Counted from the first letter of the stretch, positions 37,385 to 47,356 are shown. The stretch: DNA of 64,000 nucleotides from Harmothoe impar (GCA_947462335.1 OX381716.1:8008861-8072860), one strand, 5' to 3'. A program made the numbers and translations. The notes: generated by a model not told the origin, from the letters alone.

Positions 37385-37807
37385 TGTGGTGGTTCGTAGT
37401 TATTCTAGCCTAAGGAACAATGAGAACGGCAGTTAACGATGGAACAATCAGTGTAGAATCAATACACACAGGTAATCAGGTTTCTATACGAATATAGGAA
37501 ACACTCAGTATAGTCTTAGTATACAACGTTGTCCACACGGTTGGACATAGTGAAGTCTATCGTCAGTCAGGCCTGCACTGACTTGCAGGTAAACACAAAG
37601 GTCTTATAATATCACCCGCCCTTAGATCACGTGACCAGGTGGGTGGGTCGGCAGCTGACCTGAGAGCGGCACACAGTAACCTGGAGAGGACCTGAGTCCT
37701 CTCCCAGGAACTGTGTGCGCTAGCTCCAGGTAGAGAAGCCGAGTAAAAAGTAGACGTTACCCGGAAATACTGTGTATGAGATTAATATGTAATATCATGC
37801 CCCTACA
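37385..37807 (-). mobile_element. Solo LTR, 423 bp, with perfect 4-bp target duplication (unit 2 only)
   Basis: The element runs from TGTGGTGG to CCCCTACA and is flanked by GAGT on both sides (37,381-37,384 and 37,808-37,811). Unit 1 has a single GAGT at 13,849-13,852 in the matching place. Read on the minus strand it starts TGTAGGGGCATG and has a TATTATAAG box near 37,600. The LTR at 18,783 belongs to the same family. It inserted after the duplication and then lost its partner by LTR-LTR recombination. Confidence 0.9.
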
Positions 37808-38439
37808 GAGTCAAGCATTCCTTGACTCTCTTTTAGTTTTAGCAAAATTGTTAGAGCTGAAGAACTTCAAAAGACCTGTATAAGTAATAAAAGTTAGTGA
37901 CACTTTGATTGAATGAACCTTTCTTAGTTTGCACCCAGAATCAACTGATCAACATTCATAGATGGACAAAGATTGACATCACTGCATATCAGGAAATTCT
38001 ATCAGCATGTTTTGGTCCAGGCTTTTTCTACTTGGCATCTGAACATCTATACAATTTGCTGCATTAGTCGATCCTATACTACAATACACTGAATCAAATG
38101 AATTCCCAGTGCTTGGTTTTCATCATTGTCTGCAGGTTTGTAAGAACACACCCAGTAGTGACTTTATAGATTATTTTCAGTCATACACACTAGAACTGAG
38201 GATTCATTCATGTTTGCAGTAATTTACTCAATTTATGACATTATCTTTTGAAAGTAGCAATGTTACTGTGGCATCTATAGTACATTGATTGTTGATTTGG
38301 TTTCTTTCTTGTAAATAATAGAGATAATGGATTCATGTGAAAATTAACTGCGGGAAATTCAACTAATCTCTGAGGTAATACAGGAAAGCAAGATATATAC
38401 TCCAAATGCAAGATAATGGATTTGCAACCATAACTAATA

Positions 38440-38826
38440 CAGTCAACTCCCTGCTAACGACCACCCCTCAACAACGACCACCTCGCTATTGCGACCACTT
38501 TTGTTAAGTCCCAACCATCAGTTCTCACCTGACTAGTGGTCTCACATCAGAGAGATAGTTTCCCCCCCCCCACACTTCCACACACACATTACCACTGGTC
38601 CACTCCCACCTGACTAGTAGTCGCACATCAGAGGGATAGAAGCCCTCCCCCGGACACACACCACTGCCACTTTGTCACCTGTCAACGGTTAACCAGAAGC
38701 CCGACCCCGCCCCTACGATGCCACCCACTTACCTGACTATCTCAGACTCCCCCTATAGCGACCAGCTGGCCATTGCAACCACCTTTAGATAGTCCCAAGG
38801 GTGGTCGTAATAGAGGGAATTGACTG
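38440..38826. mobile_element. Pogo/Tigger-like MITE, TA-flanked (unit 2 copy)
   Basis: The ends read TA-CAGTCAACTCC and GGAATTGACTG-TA. It corresponds to 15,628-16,165 but lacks about 150 bp of its left interior. Inner words ACGACCACCC and GGGTGGTCGT are inverted. Confidence 0.75.
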
Positions 38827-39069
38827 TATTCACGGATAATCTTCATGAATGTTACATCAATATGTTACTACTGTATACATTTCTGCAAATCTACCAATTC
38901 ACCTTCCTTCTGATATGTATATGTGTCCATTGTCATTTGTTATGAGTAACAGTGTTAGAAAGGTTTTGTAGGGGTTGGTGATGGGTTTTACATAAAATCC
39001 CCTTTCAAGGCTCACAAAAATCTGGGTGAATGTCACTAACTACAATGTTGCCCAAGTCTACACTGCTCT

Positions 39070-39320
39070 TTTGCTATGCCTTAACAGACTAGAGCCAGGC
39101 TTTAAAGGCCCTAGTGTATGTCTAAACAGAACTGTGACTGTAGTATCAAGAATGAGGCAGAGTGTCAGTGAGAGATGACTGGTAACCAAGGTAACACACG
39201 TCCCACAAACACAGCACCAGGGGTCAACACATACCCTACACACATGTAAGCATGAAGGGGATAATAGACCATTGGGGAGAGATATTGTGGCTAACAAATC
39301 AGATATGGGCCTACTACCCT
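39070..39320. repeat. Repeated block 3 of 3
   Basis: Unit 2 copy of the block at 16,450-16,700, with the same CAGCACCAGGGGTCAACACA core. Confidence 0.75.
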
Positions 39321-39546
39321 TGAGATTAATGCACCCCTTTTAAACCTTAACTTAACCCAAAGTCTGTTTGACAAATGAGTATATTCTCAAAGCAAATGCC
39401 TACATATATACACATTGTTAGAGCTTTCCAGTTGTCTTTCACATGTACCTGTGCTTCCTTCTGTTATTGCTAAGATTAAATGTCCCTCCATGTGTGTCTA
39501 TCTTAGGACAATGATGATTCAGCAATCATCAAATTATAAAAAGATA

Positions 39547-39593
39547 CAAGTGAGGGCGCAAACAGATTCCATCTGTTTGCTAGCCCTCACTTG
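39547..39593. ncRNA. Near-perfect 47-nt hairpin
   Basis: CAAGTGAGGGC pairs with GCCCTCACTTG (11 bp) and GCAAACAGA with TCTGTTTGC (9 bp), with a two-base bulge and a five-base loop (TTCCA). The stem is symmetrical and could form in DNA or RNA. It is short for a microRNA precursor. It sits exactly where the unit-2-only block begins, so it may instead mark an insertion or rearrangement point. Confidence 0.6.
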
Positions 39594-40018
39594 TTTGAGA
39601 AGATACTGGGTTTAATATTTATGCAGGGTTGTTTAGGCATTTGGAGGGGTGTTTGGGATTTATTTCAGAGTTAGTGAGGAAATTTGTTTACTTGATGAGG
39701 TTATAAATGGCAACAAAGGAATTCCTTCTGTTATAATGGAAACAGATTTTATTAATAATTAAAAGGGCAGCAATGAATTGACTTGGATGAAGATTGATAT
39801 AGTGAAGAGTTCCTAGACTTTCTAAGTGTCTAGTGGAATTCCTAGATATAGAGTTTCTAGACCCATTGATTGAGTTTAGATACACATGTTGAAGAGTTCC
39901 TTAACATGTGGATGAGTTTCCTAGATATGTGGAACAGTTTCCATATGGGTTTCATGCCTGACTTGTATCTGAAATTCCCTCACATGAAGTCCATATTTAA
40001 AGGGCTAGTATGCATGTT

Positions 40019-40275
40019 GGGGAGCCCCTAGGCATGGTATGGAGCCCCTACATGTGTTGTGGAGCTCCTACACGTGTTGTGGAGCCCCTAGGCGTGGTAT
40101 GGAGCCCCTACAGTGTTGTGGAGCCCCTAGTCATGGTGTGGAGCCCCTAGGCGTGGTATGGAGCCCCTACACGTGTTGTAGAGCCCCTACACGTGTTGTG
40201 GAGCCCCTAGGCGTGGTATGGAGCCCCTACACATGTTATGGAGCCCCTAGGCGTGGTATGGGGCCCCTGATCAAG
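40019..40275. repeat. 20-bp minisatellite with 40-bp higher-order pattern
   Basis: About twelve 20-bp units begin GGAGCCCCTA and alternate between an AGGCGTGGTAT type and a CACGTGTTGT type, one unit being shortened. The CACGTG core of the second type is an E-box. The open frames across it are a by-product of the repeat. Confidence 0.9.
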
Positions 40276-40384
40276 GTTCTGAGTGCTGTGTCCATTTGGC
40301 CAAGGCTCCCGCTCCTGTGACTCCGGCGACTCCCGCTCCTCTGGCTCCCGTTCGTGCGACTCCCGCTCGTACCGCTCGGGTTCA
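40236..40384 (-). CDS. Possible exon with strong acceptor and charged repeat
   Basis: On the minus strand, TTATATTTTCCAG is a near-ideal splice acceptor. What follows is open in two frames. One reads a Glu/Arg-rich stretch beginning EPERYERESHERE; the other is Ser/Arg/Gly-rich (SGSRTNGSQRSGSRRSHRSG). On the plus strand the same bases read as an RS-like stretch. A 15-bp periodicity explains the low complexity in every frame. A direct join to the phase-0 donor at 42,201 would meet a stop at once, so another exon would be needed between them. Real exon or simple repeat remains open. Confidence 0.25.
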
Positions 40385-40617
40385 CTGGAAAATATAAGAA
40401 TTTACATATAAAATGGCAGAAAAAGAACTTTAACTTCTGAAGAACCATGGCCTTTTATTTAAAGTCACTACCGGGTATTTACATGTATTAAACCACAGAC
40501 AGCTCTATTAACCTTTCTGAGTGTTAAATACCGGGTATTTACATCTATTAAAGCACAGGCAACTCTAATAACCTTTCTGAGGCAGTACTGTGGAGTTTAA
40601 GGTCGGACATGTATCAA

Positions 40618-40745
40618 ACCAGGGGGGGGGGGACAAAAGGTTACTAATATGCACCTAGCTCTGGAACTAAACATGATAGAGAGATAAATTGAACATTTCT
40701 GAACTCCTCTCGCCGAGACGCTTCGTTTGGCGCTATCCCAAAGAT
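40618..40745. repeat. Direct repeat, copy 1 (with poly-G lead)
   Basis: Matches 41,402-41,527: both begin with a poly-G run then CAAAAGGTTACT, and include TGCACCTAGCTCTGGAACTA and CTCTCGCCGAGACGCTT. More long G and C runs follow, at 40,749-40,860. Confidence 0.85.
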
Positions 40746-41401
40746 TTGGGGGGGGGGGCGGGGTCCCTTAGCTAAAAGCCCCCCCCCCCCATCAAGAGGG
40801 GTCAGAATTTTTTAAGCCCCTCCTCCCCTCGGGAGGGGTCTGAAATTTTTACGCCCCCCCCCCCTCCCAAACCCACAATGCCATATTTTAGTTTTGATTT
40901 TCACAATATTCTTCATTTTGCTCTTTTAAATTTTGAGGTACCTAGACATGATATTTGAGAATTTCCTTTTGCTGGGACTACCGCAGATGTCCAAAGAATT
41001 AGAATTTTTGGGAGATATTGCATAATATGCAGTAGTTATTTCTGTAAACCTGAGACCCTGAGATAAAAGTACATATAGTCTATCCTGGTTCTGACAGGCT
41101 GGTCTCACAACTGTAAAAAGTAGACCAGACATCAAAATGCTTTTATTTTTTGGGAGATACTTAGGAACCATATAAAAATCTATCCTTCGCACACAGTATA
41201 GTAAACATGTTTATCTACTTTCCCATGTCCATCCCATATAAAATGCTTTAACATTTAGGCCATGCTCCCCCCCCCCCCCTGACACAGCCAATTTTGAAAA
41301 TTGTGGATTTCGTCAGATTTCAGTGACAGTTCCAAGAATGTCAAATTATATAATTTAGGCTCCGAATTTTTAGTTGGGACTAAAGCAGCTTATTCACAAG
41401 A

Positions 41402-41527
41402 AAGGGGGGGGGGCAAAAGGTTACTTATATGCACCTAGCTCTGGAACTACACATGATAGAGAGACAAATTTTACATTTCTGAAATCCTCTCGCCGAGACG
41501 CTTTGTTTGGCGCTATGCGAAAGAGTC
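41402..41527. repeat. Direct repeat, copy 2
   Basis: Second copy of the repeat at 40,618-40,745, about 784 bp downstream. Confidence 0.85.
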
Positions 41528-41819
41528 TAAGTCGAAGCGTTCTACTCGCCAACATTCCCAAACAATGTCAAATTTCACAAAAAGTAGGGGGGATGGAGGG
41601 CTGACACACTAGGGCCTAATAAAGATGACATTTCTGCATCTAACGAGCCTAATAAGGTGAATATTGGTTGAGATTTACTTTTGATATGAGCCATTTTCAA
41701 GAAATGTGATTCAAGTTGAGAAATGACAGTCCGGTCTGCGTCAGTTTCAAGTCACCCCCAACCACATAATGCTTAAGGGATATCGGGCCGGGGGGTATCA
41801 CGAAACTGCTTGGCGCCGA

Positions 41820-42005
41820 TCAGCTGATCGTTGACCCACATTAAGCTTGAGACAATATCTTTTTTTTTCATTGCCTTCGTTTGGGGGTTAAAGTACATTA
41901 TATTTAATGGAAACAAAGCCTAAGCGTTACAAAACATCCTATATTTGGAAGTACAATAGCTGAAATAGGCCCTAGCCCCCCAGAAAATTTGGTTGAAGCG
42001 TTTTT
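41820..42005. repeat. Inverted copy of the 14.8-kb and 15.0-kb repeat
   Basis: Shares, in reverse complement, CAAAACATCCTATATTT and AGGCCCTAGCCCCC with 14,787-14,965 and 15,029-15,205. It also extends to match GATCGTTGACCCACATTAAG near 14,970. It links the unit-1-only insert at 14.3 kb with the unit-2-only block. Confidence 0.75.
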
Positions 42006-42200
42006 CAACGGGGTGACCAGCCACGCTGTCATACTCAAACTTCTATCATTTGATCATTGGCTCTGTTTTTTGGTCTTAGCAAGTTTAGCGCCCGGTCTTC
42101 GTCATTTTGCGGAAAAACCCGGCTACTGAGCTGTCCACAATTTCACCCCCCAAATAGAGGAAGCCTAATCTATCAATATCAACAAAAATTGCAGACTTAC

Positions 42201-42281
42201 CTTGCATATTTGAGCTGTAATCCATGAAATTAGCCAATTTGGTATCGAATCACCGTCCCTCGGCGTTCCCGTGTCCGCCAT
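42201..42281 (-). CDS. Candidate first coding exon (27 codons, phase-0 donor)
   Basis: On the minus strand AACATGGCGG gives a good initiation context. The 81-bp open stretch encodes 27 residues starting MADTGTPRDGDS and ending WITAQICK. It ends AAG/GTAAGT, a full-consensus splice donor, exactly at a codon boundary. The leader (to about 42,320) and the upstream region to 42,550 are rich in CpG, as expected for a housekeeping-type promoter. I do not recognise the protein and no certain second exon is visible downstream on this strand. Together the start context, open frame and donor are unlikely by chance, but a captured gene fragment inside a mobile block is possible. Confidence 0.5.
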
Positions 42282-42429
42282 GTTGGTTTCGATACCGGAG
42301 ATTGCCGAAGCGCTCGATAAAGAAATTATTTTTTTATCAAGACGGTTATACTGTCCGAAATGTCCGCAACTGCCTCTATATTACCTGTAGGAGTAATAAT
42401 ATTACCTACAAAGTCCGCAATTTGCTCTA

Positions 42430-42550
42430 TTTCGGAAGATAAAATGTCCGTACCGACCCCCCGAGCATTCCCGAGCGGTGCAATCTCGTGAAATCCCGTG
42501 AATCTGCGAGATGGGCATTTTGTTTACGTTGTCGCATGTCGTCGCGTATC
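42430..42550. promoter_or_regulatory. CpG-rich patch upstream of the candidate exon
   Basis: Many CG dinucleotides (CCGTACCGAC, GTCGTCGCGTATCGAACG) occur in otherwise CpG-poor surroundings. It lies upstream of the minus-strand exon at 42,201-42,281 and could be a CpG-island promoter. No TATA box is seen. Confidence 0.35.
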
Positions 42551-43285
42551 GAACGATAGAATAAGCCTTGATTATGGCCAAATACGATTAAAAATGGAAG
42601 TTATCGCCCTGCTGAATGGTAGGCAATACATTTCTAAGTATTTTGATTATGTTTTCATATCATAATAGGCAAAATAAAATATATCGACATTTTGTGGTTG
42701 TCGTCAAAAAATGGACAAATTTCAAGAATACGACGAGTCAAGTTTCGGCGACTAAACTTTGTCGAAAATCAATCAATCCTCTTCTATTTGGACATTTGAG
42801 TTGAATTTTATTGCAGATTATCAAAGAATAATATGTTTTCTTTACATTGTCAGCTTTTAAGGCAGGAGAAACAATGATAAGTCGTGGAAAATGGACTTCA
42901 AGCGAGACGAGTCAGTGAACTCGCTGACTCGCCTGTAAATTAGTCAAACTTCGAAGACGGTTATTATAAGAATCTGTTAAAAAAGGAAGAGTATTTCTGA
43001 CACCACAGACATTTTCGAGCTGGTATTAATGGACTTTGCCCGTGCTATCTCTGTTCTTCACCTGACAAACACCAAGTGCCTTTTGTGTAGGACGTGATAA
43101 GAAAACTCCCTCCAAAGAGAACTCCAGAATGTCACAAGCTAAAATCATTTGCATTCCTGGTAACAGTTCAATGGTGACGTGTATTTCCCGAGTTTAACTC
43201 AAGTAAATAACTGTAAATTCCCCAAGTAGAATGAACACCTGTTTTTCACGAGTTTCACTAAATATGACACAAGATTATTTTGAAA

Positions 43286-43358
43286 CAAGAATTGCGGTTG
43301 TTGCCGCTTAAAAAAATGCCTCCGGCATTTTTATACGCGGTCACAACCGCAATTCTTG
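43286..43358. repeat. Nested hairpin
   Basis: The outer arms CAAGAATTGCGGTTG (43,286) and CAACCGCAATTCTTG (43,344) are perfect complements. Inside, AAAAATGCC and GGCATTTTT (43,312-43,332) form a second perfect stem. It may be a tiny palindromic MITE. Confidence 0.75.
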
Positions 43359-43490
43359 CATTCGAAGAAACATAATGTCTACATGGTTGGTATGTTTGAA
43401 GGGGACCCATTTAATACACCAAAAAAGCAGGGCCGGGAAGGGGTTATCAGGGGGAAGGATGATATTACTTCAAATATGACACTTCCTATG

Positions 43491-44540
43491 AATTCCTTGG
43501 GTCCATGTTAGGGGGTAAGGAAATGTGTGTTGCTAGGCAGATAAACAATAAGAATAGCCGTTGCTAGGCAACCAGCTGTATTAGCGACAAACCAAAATAA
43601 CCATTTAATTCCTTGGGTCCATATTAGGGGGTAGGTATGATAATAATCAACCTTAAGACCATAGAAATGTGTGTTGCTAGGCAGATAAACAATCAGAATA
43701 GCTGTTGCTAGGTAACCAGCTGTATTAGCAACAAACCAATAGAACCATTGAATTCCTTGGGTCCATATTAGGGGGGGTAGGTATGATTATAATCAACCTC
43801 AGGACCATGGAAATGTGTGTTGCTAGGCAGATAAATAATTAGAATAGCCGTTGCTAGGCAACCGGCTGTATAAGCAACAAACCAATAGAATCATTGGATT
43901 TCTTGGGTCCATATTAGGGGGGGTAGGTATGATTATAATCAACCTTAGGACCATGGAAATGTGTGTTGCTAGGCAGATAAACAATTAGAATAGCCGTTGC
44001 TAGGCAACCAGCTGTATTAGCAACAAACCAATAGAACCATTGAATTCCTTGGGTCCATATTAGGGGGGGTAGGTATGATTATAATCAACCTTAGGACCAT
44101 GGAAATGTGTGTTGTTAGGCAGATAAATAATTAGAATAGCCGTTGCTAGGCAACCAGCAGTATTAGCAACAAATGGATCAAACCATTGAATTCCTTGGGT
44201 CCATATTAGGGGGGGTAGGTAAGATTATAATCACCCTGAGGACCATGGAAATGTGTGTTGCTAGGCAGATAAAAAATTAGAATAGCCGTTGCTAGGCAAC
44301 CAGCTGTATAAGAAACAAACCAATAGAACCATTGAATTCCTTGGGTCCATATTAGGGGGGATAGGTATGATTATAATCAACTTCAGGAACATGAAAATAT
44401 GTGTTGCTAGGCAGATAAACAATTAGAATAGCTGTTGCTAGGCAACCAGCTGTAGTAGCAACAAATGGGTAGAACCATTGAATTTTTTGGGTCCATATTA
44501 GGGGGGGTAGGTATGATTATAATCAACCTCAGCAACTATC
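43491..44540. repeat. 146-bp satellite: seven full copies plus a partial, each full copy with an X-box
   Basis: AATTCCTTGG-type unit starts fall at about 43,491, 43,608, 43,751, 43,897, 44,043, 44,189, 44,335 and 44,481: spacing 117, 143, then 146 bp five times. Each unit has TTAGGGGG(GG)TAGGTA, a half-site GTTGCTAGGCAGAT and the palindrome GTTGCTAGGCAAC. Later units are more alike than the first two, as expected if the array grew from one end. A single related block lies at 25,055-25,260. Confidence 0.9.
43560..44446. promoter_or_regulatory. Seven RFX-type X-box motifs
   Basis: GTTGCTAGGCAAC (or one-base variants) sits at 43,560, 43,704 (GGTAAC variant), 43,850, 43,996, 44,142, 44,288 and 44,434, one per satellite unit. 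The two half-sites GTTGC and GCAAC are inverted around TAG, as in sites bound by RFX factors, which regulate ciliary genes in animals. Whether RFX binds here is inference. Confidence 0.5.
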
Positions 44541-44603
44541 AAAGGTTGGTTTATATTAATTATTGTTATCACATAGCATAAATTTGTGTTGTGACACCTT
44601 AAT

Positions 44604-44634
44604 CCAAGATGGCGGCACGATCCAAGATGGCGGC
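44604..44634 (+). promoter_or_regulatory. Two YY1-type motifs 18 bp apart
   Basis: CCAAGATGGCGGC occurs twice (44,604-44,616 and 44,622-44,634), just past the satellite. AAGATGGCGGC is the classical YY1 site, often found at transcription starts. No gene is visible next to it, so it could also be a remnant of a promoter carried by a repeat. Confidence 0.5.
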
Positions 44635-44678
44635 GCCCGTTCTTACTTCTGGCAAGTGCAAACATCATATACCTCGTT

Positions 44679-44704
44679 CTGGTGGTGCCTGGCGGCACCA
44701 CCAG
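44679..44704. repeat. Short perfect hairpin
   Basis: CTGGTGGTGCC and GGCACCACCAG pair around TGGC. A second GGTGGC/GCCACC pair follows directly, so the next 20 bp can form an additional stem. Confidence 0.7.
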
Positions 44705-47112
44705 GTGGCTACGCCACCACTTCGGCATAAAAAAACATTCTCAAATCCTTCGAAAATTTTCTATTTTTACACATATATGGCATGAGTTCCATTTGAGATT
44801 TAGTTCCCAGGGCTGTCATCAGTAAATCTGTTAGCAGTTGGTCTCACATCACTGCCTCACTAGTTATTTAAAATGTACATGTGTCATCACAGTAAGGTGA
44901 TTTAGTAGCAGCACTCTACCCCAACTACATGCAATGATAAACGGTGCTGTAGCAGCTACTCCTAACACACATTCTGTGGTCACCAAGGTAACTGGTGCCA
45001 TGCACAGCAAACTCCTTGTTTGACCAGCCGTAAACATTGCACACTCTCCAAGCAGGATGAAGGATGTAGACTCAGGTAGAAGAGGAGGTACTTGCACTAA
45101 GTAGGCTTTGTGTTTGGAGAATGAGATTGGCGACTGATGGTAGTTGTAGGGTTATTAATGTGCAGATTGCCTAAGCTATTGTATCTAGAAAGTTGGACAA
45201 TACGGAATAGTCTTTTGAATTATGTATCTTGAGTAAAAGACTTTTGACACCCAGTATAATGCAAATCAACCATCTGAATGACCTTCCAGGGACTCCTTTA
45301 TTTTTGCCATGGCATGGTGTGCACATTTTTGGAACTGCTGGAGGCTACAAGCAAACAGAGCAGAGAGTGGCACCACTCTGTTGTAGTGACCAGGTCAATA
45401 ACTATGTGATGAAGGAGACACCTTGCGTGGCATGTGGTGAGAGGGTTATAGATGGGTGGATGGTCCTAGTGGATGGTACGGTGTTTGGACTAAGAGAAGT
45501 ATGCCTTTGAGCACTGCACAAATGTGTTCACCATCAGCCTGTTAATGCAGACTGGCCTTATACCCTGCTGGCTGGTATAGTGGACTGACAGCCTGGAATG
45601 GGAGGACACAGCTCAGACTTTTACACCTAAGCATTGAAACATTATATGGCGCCTTGAAATAAAAAGCAATAATGGATAAAAATTCCTAATTGCAACAGTA
45701 GGTACAATAGTGAATATCATAGAATGGTAAATCAGATAAGTCATAATCAGATAAGTCATAATCTGAGCAGTATACTGAGCAAGATCAAGATTCACTGAGA
45801 GGGGATACAGAATCTTCCTTGTAGAATGGCTGCAGTGGTGTCAGGGAGTCATAAACATAATCAATCCCCCCCCTTGAGATGGATAGTGGCAACCAAGAGA
45901 GCATCTGGTCTGCACCCCTCCACTTAGATAGTGGAATAATTGTCACCTAATGATTTCCGATGGGGGAGCTCTGCAATAACATCTCAATAATAAATACTGC
46001 CATCAACAGCTGATGTCTTTATGAAATGGCCGCACAGAACTGTTCACTCGTATTCTTTGTGTATCTAGTTCTGGCCAAGGCATAGAAGTGGAACTACAAA
46101 GCTAGGCCTCTCACCCTATATAGTGAGACAACATTTTAGCTGAATACCATGTGATTTACCATGGCTTTTAATTTCTTTTTGAAAACACAAAATGCAGACT
46201 GTTATTACTTGATAGTATATTGCTTCTTATTTTTTTCCATCTATTTCAAGTACAATGTTCAATAGGGAAAGCCTACTACATAATTACTCCCCCTTATTTT
46301 CACACTACAAGAAGCAGAACTTTACCTTCTCCTATGGTTGAAGTTGCACTTTATATGATCCTTTCAATACTGGGAAAGCAGGGGCAGAATGATTAGGCAA
46401 AACTTTGTTCTCCTGAGAGGAGACGTCACAGCAAAACTTCAGGTAATTGAAGTCACATTGCATTATTGATACCTTCTAATGGTTAAACTCACTGAGATGC
46501 ACACAAGATCAGTAGCAGCAACAGTAACCTGGGTTAGTTTGGGGGAAAAGTTACTTTCTTATTTTTCCCATGAGTGTTTCTTTTGATATACCTCCAGTTT
46601 CATATTAGATTACTGTTCCAACATGTGGTCATGTAACAGTTGAAAACAGAGGTGTAACATTGTACAATTAAGCGGACCTTAGGTGAACATATCACTGATC
46701 TATATAAACCTTATAAAGCCAGGACTAGGAATATCTAACCAATGATAAATGGTTGTCAGGACATGAGTGAGGTGTATCCTAGGATATAGGCGTGAGGCCT
46801 GAGGCTAAGTGTTGTTGGTGTGACAGTTTTCTTTCAACCTAGGGTTGGCAATGTAAACCAAGGTTTCTAGTTATTTTTGAAAACTTCTGGTCACTTAAAT
46901 ATTTAGGAAGACCAAAAATTTTGCAAGAAAAGATGCAAATGCAGTGTGTCAACCTAACAGTAGTTATCTAGAATCTACATATCAGTTTGGTACAAATCAC
47001 ATGAGTTAGGGTGCTAAATGCTGTGACCACCATGGGTTGTGAACAATGGATACTAGTGTAAGCCTGCACTAAAACTGTCTCCATGCAACATGAAGTTGCT
47101 TCTGTCAGGTGC
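44705..47112. other. No gene seen
   Basis: No splice-flanked or family-like coding sequence could be supported. A 93-codon open frame at 45,229-45,510 has no recognisable family and a chance-like composition. Confidence 0.4.
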
Positions 47113-47116
47113 TTAA

Positions 47117-47356
47117 CCCTTTACAGATGGATGTCGCTAAAAGGTGAAGTTGTCAATATGATGCACTAATGAAGCCGGCCAAGTAACTTGCCAGTGCTGC
47201 ATTGCTGCATCATACTGACCCTTCGGCGATGTCTCAACCCAATAGGGTTAACATGATACTTGAATGCAGCAGTGGCGAGTTACTTGCCATGGCTGCATTC
47301 ATGCATCATGACGACCAAGGCATGATGCATTAAGGCATCATGCCATCCTAAGAGGG
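47117..47356. mobile_element. TTAA-flanked MITE, 240 bp
   Basis: TTAA at 47,113-47,116 and 47,357-47,360 flanks inverted ends CCCTTTACAGATGG and CCATCCTAAGAGGG. The interior has two related blocks containing AGTTACTTGCCA/AGTAACTTGCCA and TGCATCAT. It belongs to the same loose family as 5,275, 23,871 and 31,743. Confidence 0.75.

Larger units (their letters stand above)
39545..42985. other. 3.4-kb GC-rich block present only in unit 2
   Basis: In unit 1 the flanks join directly at about 16,895-16,905 (ATCATCAAATTATAAA then GGAAGAGTATTTCTGAC). In unit 2 they are separated by 3.4 kb holding a hairpin at the left edge, a 20-bp minisatellite, an Arg/Ser-coding patch, poly-G and poly-C runs, a 130-bp direct repeat, an inverted copy of the 14.8-kb repeat, a candidate first exon and CpG-rich sequence. 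I see no target duplication or transposon ends, so an insertion into unit 2 and a deletion from unit 1 are both open. Confidence 0.6.
20572..43063. repeat. Segmental duplication, unit 2
   Basis: Second copy of the duplicated region, in direct orientation to unit 1. It is longer because of extra material: 24,904-32,547 in the middle (solo LTR, fibrinogen-like exon, TTAA MITE), an LTR at 37,385 and the 3.4-kb block at 39,545-42,985. A short piece of its left end (20,355-20,420, TTTACCTCAAGGGGAGGATT) repeats 21,310-21,370, so the left junction is complex. Confidence 0.85.

Noticed and set aside
40039..40320. 93-codon open frame on plus
   Set aside because: Created by the 20-bp minisatellite, whose units lack stops in this frame.
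43491..44540. Could the regular array be a CRISPR?
   Set aside because: Units are contiguous 146-bp copies without unique spacers, in eukaryotic-looking DNA.
45229..45510. 93-codon open frame with several cysteines
   Set aside because: No family match, no splice sites and no repeat copy; not enough to call a gene.
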